From the NCBI GenBank assembly GCA_963661945.1, contig CAVLDP010000023.1:1-27882 (forward strand): 27,882 nt of DNA, read 5' to 3'. Positions 24,487 through 27,882 of this stretch are shown in pieces (within the stretch, counting starts at the first letter, position 1; each line of letters begins with the position of its first letter). Made by a program: the position numbers and the translations under genes. This DNA is from CAVLDP01 sp963661945. Its GTDB lineage: Bacteria; Bacillota; Clostridia; Lachnospirales; Lachnospiraceae. A model generated the notes under the pieces. That model did no database searches, was not told where the DNA came from, and saw only the letters and a program-made list of their open reading frames with translations.

Positions 24487-25242
24487 ATGAGAATCGTAGG
24501 TGTGATTCCAGCAAGATATGAATCAAATCGTTTTCAAGGGAAGCCACTGGCGGATATCCATGGCAGACCTATGGTTTGGTGGGTCTATCATCGGGCGCGT
24601 ATGGTAGAGGAGTTAGACGAGGTCTATGTGGCAACGGATGATGAGCGGATTCAGAAGGCTTGTGAAGAGTACGGGATTCCGGCTATTATGACATCGGTAT
24701 CTCACACGAATGGCTCCGAGCGCTTGTCGGAGGTGGCACATACGGTTGAGGCAGATATCTATGTTACAATTCAGGGAGATGAGCCTCTGCTTGAGCCAGA
24801 TACCATTCGTACAATCTTAGATATCATGCTTTCTGATGAGAAGATTCCTTGTGCAACATTGAAGACGCCATATCATAATCCGGTGGATGTGATTAATGGC
24901 ACTACTCCGAAGGTTGTATGTGATCTAAATGACGATATTTTATTATTTACCAGGTCTGCTGTTCCATATCCAAAGGCAGCCCTCGATTATATTATCTACA
25001 AGCCAATCGGAGTCTATGCATGGCGTAGAGACACCTTGCTTAAGTATGGCACCTTGGAGAAGGGACCACTCGAGAAGGCAGAGGATATCGAGCTCCTTCG
25101 CCTAGTAGAGCATGGCTACAAGGTTCGAATCGGTGAAGTGGCATCAGATACTGTAGCTGTAGATACGCCGAAGGACTTAGAGCGTGTGAGAGCCTACATT
25201 GCAGACCATCCAGAGGTCAATCTGGTTATGCAGGGCAAGTAG
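24487..25242 (+). CDS. CMP-Kdo synthetase-like cytidylyltransferase, second divergent copy
   Basis: The 251-residue protein clearly belongs to the KdsB family: VGVIPARYESNRFQGKPLADI, VATDDERI, AIMTSVSHTNGSERL, YVTIQGDEPLLEP (QGDEP at 96-100), PKVVCDLNDDILLFTRSAVPYP, and VAVDTPKDLERV. It differs from the first copy at positions that are usually conserved. GTDRI at 76-80 is GSERL here, 'YFSR' is 'LFTR', and the E-NLEQLR helix reads E-DIELLR. It may therefore activate a modified Kdo or another 3-deoxy-ulosonic acid, or simply be a divergent paralogue. It lies directly between the GT52-like gene and the arabinose-5-phosphate isomerase gene. The start at 24487 gives the standard family N-terminus. 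Confidence 0.88.
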   Translation: MRIVGVIPARYESNRFQGKPLADIHGRPMVWWVYHRARMVEELDEVYVATDDERIQKACEEYGIPAIMTSVSHTNGSERLSEVAHTVEADIYVTIQGDEPLLEPDTIRTILDIMLSDEKIPCATLKTPYHNPVDVINGTTPKVVCDLNDDILLFTRSAVPYPKAALDYIIYKPIGVYAWRRDTLLKYGTLEKGPLEKAEDIELLRLVEHGYKVRIGEVASDTVAVDTPKDLERVRAYIADHPEVNLVMQGK

Positions 25243-25254
25243 AGATTGGAATAA

Positions 25255-25284
25255 ATGATTAGAACAATAGAGAAGAGACTATAG
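25255..25284 (+). other. Possible nine-codon leader ORF before kdsD
   Basis: ATG at 25255 opens a nine-codon frame (MIRTIEKRL) ending at TAG 25282-25284, two bases before the kdsD start codon. AGATTGGA lies upstream as a weak binding site. It could couple kdsD translation, whose own site is poor, but so short a frame may be chance. Confidence 0.2.
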
Positions 25285-25286
25285 AT

Positions 25287-26264
25287 ATGGACAAGATATT
25301 AGAAGCAAAGAAGGTATTTGATACAGAGATTCTGGCGCTTGAGAAGACGCGTGATGCCTTAGATGATGCCTTTATTCAGATTCTGGATACCATTACTTCC
25401 TGCAAGGGCAAGGTAGTAATTACTGGAATGGGCAAGCCTGGTCATATCGCAAGCAAGATTGCTGCGACGATGGCATCACTTGGCACACCAGCTTTCTGCC
25501 TTCATCCGGCAGAAGCATTGCATGGAGACCTCGGCATGATCACGTCGGATGATGTGGTGATTGCCATTTCTTATAGTGGTGAGAGTGACGAGATTACCAG
25601 GATGCTACCGAATATCAAGATGATTGGGGCAACACTTATTGCAATCTCTGGCAATCCGGAATCGACTCTTGTGAAGAATTCTGACATGGCGCAGATCTTT
25701 CCGAAGTTTGATGAGGCATGCTATCTGGGACTGGCACCAACATCAAGCACGACAGCGGCTCTTGTCTATGGAGATGCCTTGGCAGTTGTTGCAAGTGGAA
25801 TCTATGGCTTTCAGGATGCGGATTTTGGGCGCTTTCATCCAGCGGGAGCTCTGGGCAAGAAGTTGGTTCTTAGGACATCAGATGTTATGATAGATAGAGA
25901 GTCTACTGCTGTGATTGGACCAGATGCATCATTGCAGGATGCAATTGTTGCCATGAGTCGACGCGGTATGACTATGGTTACAGTACTGGATGGGGATACT
26001 CTTCTTGGAATCCTGACAGATGGAGATTTGAGAAGACTTCTCGAGCATCAGGCGGACATCTATCACATGATGATCCAAGATGCTATGACCAGGAAACCGA
26101 CCATTATTCGTGATTCCACTATGGCAATTGAAGCTTTGAAGCTTCTTCAGGATAGGAATTTCACGGCTGCACCAGTCCTAGATGATGAGGACCATTATGT
26201 GGGTGTAGTTACCATTCACAGTGTGATGGCAGCAGGTATCGTGCTTCCGAGAGTGGAAGAATAG
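25287..26264 (+). CDS. kdsD: Arabinose-5-phosphate isomerase (KdsD/KpsF/GutQ family)
   Basis: This enzyme converts ribulose 5-phosphate to arabinose 5-phosphate, the sugar substrate of KdsA. The 325-residue protein has the standard layout: an N-terminal SIS domain (ITGMGKPGHIASKIAATMASLGTPAFCLHPAEALHGDLGMI, then AISYSGESDEI) and two CBS repeats (about 205-325). K50, H79, E102 and H184 (in FHPAGALGKKL) align, with a constant offset of nine, with K59, H88, E111 and H193 studied in E. coli KdsD. The length is normal. Placing it next to kdsB genes mirrors kpsF-kpsU in E. coli group 2 capsule loci. Its own ribosome binding site is weak. Confidence 0.94.
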   Translation: MDKILEAKKVFDTEILALEKTRDALDDAFIQILDTITSCKGKVVITGMGKPGHIASKIAATMASLGTPAFCLHPAEALHGDLGMITSDDVVIAISYSGESDEITRMLPNIKMIGATLIAISGNPESTLVKNSDMAQIFPKFDEACYLGLAPTSSTTAALVYGDALAVVASGIYGFQDADFGRFHPAGALGKKLVLRTSDVMIDRESTAVIGPDASLQDAIVAMSRRGMTMVTVLDGDTLLGILTDGDLRRLLEHQADIYHMMIQDAMTRKPTIIRDSTMAIEALKLLQDRNFTAAPVLDDEDHYVGVVTIHSVMAAGIVLPRVEE

Positions 26265-26275
26265 AGTTAGATTTT

Positions 26276-27736
26276 ATGAGAGATAAGAAGCGAATTTCAT
26301 TTACCAAATCGAATATTGCCTGGCTTGTTGGATTGGTTCTTCTATTCCTGCCTTATGCGATTTCTGTCCTATATTCTATTCCGGGAGCAGATGATTTCTC
26401 TATGGCAGGAGATATCGATACCAGCCATATTCTGACTTCGGCTATAGACAAGGCCAATTATATGTATATGAACTGGGCAGGCGGCTGGCCATATGTCTTC
26501 TTAGAGGGCTTCTTAAATCCCTTGATTTTATTCGGCAGGCAGCTGCAGTGGATGGGACTGGAGATGCTGATTTTCTTCGCCTTATTCTTCCTTAGTGTAT
26601 GGCTTTTGCTGAAGATTTATCTTGAGACAATCTGCAGAGACACGACATATCTTCTGCCACTTTATTTCTTTGCCTGCCTTGCCATCTTTATCTCTGATAC
26701 TTATACGGAGATTTTCTATTGGTTTGTGGGCTCGACCTATATGTGGGGGATGACGCTTTCCTTTCTGATTATTAGCCTTGCACTTAAGTTCTTCCGTTCT
26801 GAGACTAAGCAATATCAGAAGTCTTATGCGGTGATTATAGCAATCATTGGGTTTCTGACCTGCTTTAATTTTCAGATTGCCGTAATTCCAGGCATGGCTT
26901 ATTTCCTGCTTTGGTTAGCGGATACGAGAGAGAATAGGCAGAGTCAGCACTGGGTTAAGACTATGCTTCCACTACTTGCCATGGTACTTGGTGGCCTGTT
27001 TGGCCTTCTTGCACCAGGTAATTTCTCCAGACATTCCGCCATTGATTCCACCGGAATCCATGTGGGACTTGGTGCCTGGTTTGCATTTAAGGACTATCTC
27101 CTGACGATATTTTGGCTCTTGGTGAAGCCAGTTGTCTTATTTGCTGTGGTTGCGATTCTTGTAATTGGATACTCTGTGGCAAAGAGAAAAGCTGCTAAGC
27201 AGGATGATTATAGCTTTCACCCGATTATTCCATTTATCATAGCGACAATCACCGTATACCTGACCTGCTTCCCACTGGCGCTTGGTTACTCTAAGACAGA
27301 GATTACCAACCGCATGGCCTTTATCTTCAATGTAGAGGCGATACTCTCTTATGGAGCTTCCTGCCTGTATCTGGGCGGTTGGATGTATGTTAGACATCAC
27401 GCGGCGTGGGAGAAGAAGGACTGGCGCAAGATCGGAATTATACTTACCATCCTATTTGCCCTGTGCCTAATTCTAACAGGACTCTACCGGGATACCACTT
27501 ATTACAAGTACCTGACTTCTATGGATCAGGTCGTATCAGGCAGCGCCAAATGGCAGTCAATCTTAGACACCCTGGCTACTACGGAGGAATCTGATGTGGT
27601 ACTTGAAATCGAGCGATTTGATACGCCGATTCTGAACACGCCTCTTGTGAATCAGACGACAAGTGATGATTATTTCGACGGAAGTTATATGTGTAATTTC
27701 TATAACAAGGATTCCATTCAAATTATATGGAAATAG
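26276..27736 (+). CDS. Polytopic membrane protein, DUF6056-like (possible GT-C-type)
   Basis: The 486-residue protein has about ten hydrophobic helices. After the first (VGLVLLFLPYAISVLYSI) comes PGADDFSMAGDI, an exposed acidic pair in the first loop typical of DUF6056-like proteins and positioned like the catalytic aspartate of GT-C transferases. 'NWAGGWPYVFLEGF', 'DTYTEIFYWFVGSTYMWG', 'LAPGNFSRH' and 'ITNRMAFIFN' are further recognisable stretches. A soluble ~65-residue tail follows the last helix. Function is unproven; in glycan loci such proteins are thought to transfer sugars from lipid carriers outside the membrane. The start follows kdsD by 11 bases with a weak ribosome binding site. 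Confidence 0.75.
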   Translation: MRDKKRISFTKSNIAWLVGLVLLFLPYAISVLYSIPGADDFSMAGDIDTSHILTSAIDKANYMYMNWAGGWPYVFLEGFLNPLILFGRQLQWMGLEMLIFFALFFLSVWLLLKIYLETICRDTTYLLPLYFFACLAIFISDTYTEIFYWFVGSTYMWGMTLSFLIISLALKFFRSETKQYQKSYAVIIAIIGFLTCFNFQIAVIPGMAYFLLWLADTRENRQSQHWVKTMLPLLAMVLGGLFGLLAPGNFSRHSAIDSTGIHVGLGAWFAFKDYLLTIFWLLVKPVVLFAVVAILVIGYSVAKRKAAKQDDYSFHPIIPFIIATITVYLTCFPLALGYSKTEITNRMAFIFNVEAILSYGASCLYLGGWMYVRHHAAWEKKDWRKIGIILTILFALCLILTGLYRDTTYYKYLTSMDQVVSGSAKWQSILDTLATTEESDVVLEIERFDTPILNTPLVNQTTSDDYFDGSYMCNFYNKDSIQIIWK

Positions 27737-27750
27737 ATAGGAGACATTAC

Positions 27751-27882
27751 ATGACAGTGAATGAGCAAGACATTATGGGACGCCTACAGGCGTGGTTTAA
27801 GAACCTGCCGAAGAATCTGAAGGTGTCTATGGTGGCTACCTATGTGATTGGTTTGATTGCGCATGGGTATGCGTATAGTAAT
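27751..27882 (+). CDS. N-terminus of another membrane protein, truncated by the window end
   Basis: A new frame opens at ATG 27751, with AGGAG seven bases upstream, and runs 44 codons to the end. It starts hydrophilic (MTVNEQDIMGRLQAWF) and enters a hydrophobic helix (VSMVATYVIGLIAHGYAYSN). 'LIAHGYAYSN' resembles the first helix and loop of GtrII-type glucosyltransferase-domain membrane proteins, but the fragment is too short to assign. Confidence 0.55.
   Translation, partial: MTVNEQDIMGRLQAWFKNLPKNLKVSMVATYVIGLIAHGYAYSN

Noticed and set aside
14558..25242. Sialic, legionaminic or pseudaminic acid pathway instead of Kdo
   Set aside because: The condensing enzyme has KdsA signatures (KASFDKANRTS, metal ligands C11/H185/E222/D233), not those of NeuB. 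The cytidylyltransferases have the KdsB QGDEP pattern, and a KdsD-type isomerase is present. No UDP-GlcNAc 2-epimerase-type gene is seen.

Overview
The window is one 27.9-kb run of tightly packed genes, all on the + strand, and is an interior slice of a surface-polysaccharide biosynthesis and export locus. Most junctions overlap or are separated by fewer than 30 bases. Neither end of the locus is visible: the first gene lacks its 5' end and the last its 3' end. I see no tRNA, rRNA, CRISPR array, insertion sequence or convincing intrinsic terminator, and no gene-free stretch over 300 bases. Purine-rich Shine-Dalgarno sites, LicD, DUF6020-like and DUF6056-like membrane proteins, a TagGH-type ABC exporter and general codon use suggest a Firmicute, most likely a Lachnospiraceae-type clostridium. 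That is inference; a diderm Firmicute (Negativicutes) is the main alternative because Kdo genes are present. No lipid A, Waa, Wza or KpsD genes are visible.

Layout. (1) 2-964: end of a Wzm/TagG-type ABC-2 permease and its Wzt/TagH-type ATPase. (2) 982-5404: a LicD-family phosphotransferase followed by a PAP2 phosphatase / GDPD / propeller-like membrane fusion, a module suggesting phosphodiester (perhaps glycerol-phosphate) decoration and lipid phosphate recycling. (3) 5408-14576: an SDR-GT2 fusion, a UDP-galactopyranose-mutase-like flavoprotein, a DUF6020-like membrane protein, a DPM/GtrB-type GT2, a GT8 and two more GT2 enzymes. (4) 14558-17563: kdsA, a MaoC-type hydratase, a DegT/FdtB-type aminotransferase and a left-handed beta-helix acyltransferase. 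(5) 17569-21353: a GT4, a GT11-like fucosyltransferase and a PglK-like ABC flippase. (6) 21457-26264: an unrecognised GT-B-like protein, a first CMP-Kdo synthetase, a GT52-like putative CMP-sugar transferase, a second CMP-Kdo synthetase-like protein and a KdsD/KpsF arabinose-5-phosphate isomerase. (7) 26276-27882: a DUF6056-like membrane protein and the start of another membrane protein.

How they fit together. KdsD, KdsA and two KdsB enzymes cover Kdo synthesis and activation except the KdsC phosphatase step. The two proteins interleaved with the kdsB genes are the obvious candidates to use CMP-Kdo. The aminotransferase and acyltransferase would make an N-acylated amino sugar, and the MaoC protein could supply an unusual hydroxyacyl donor. 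The other transferases assemble the repeat, a lipid-linked-sugar pair (GtrB-like plus polytopic proteins) may add side groups, and two different ABC systems could move product across the membrane.

The strongest candidate for something new is this apparent Kdo-type glycan locus in a probable Gram-positive, with duplicated CMP-Kdo synthetases around a GT52-like gene. Two non-coding features also merit attention: an 11-bp inverted repeat linking a stop codon to the next gene's ribosome binding site (10643-10725), and a 31-bp triple tandem repeat with a hairpin at the end of the flippase gene (21321-21431).
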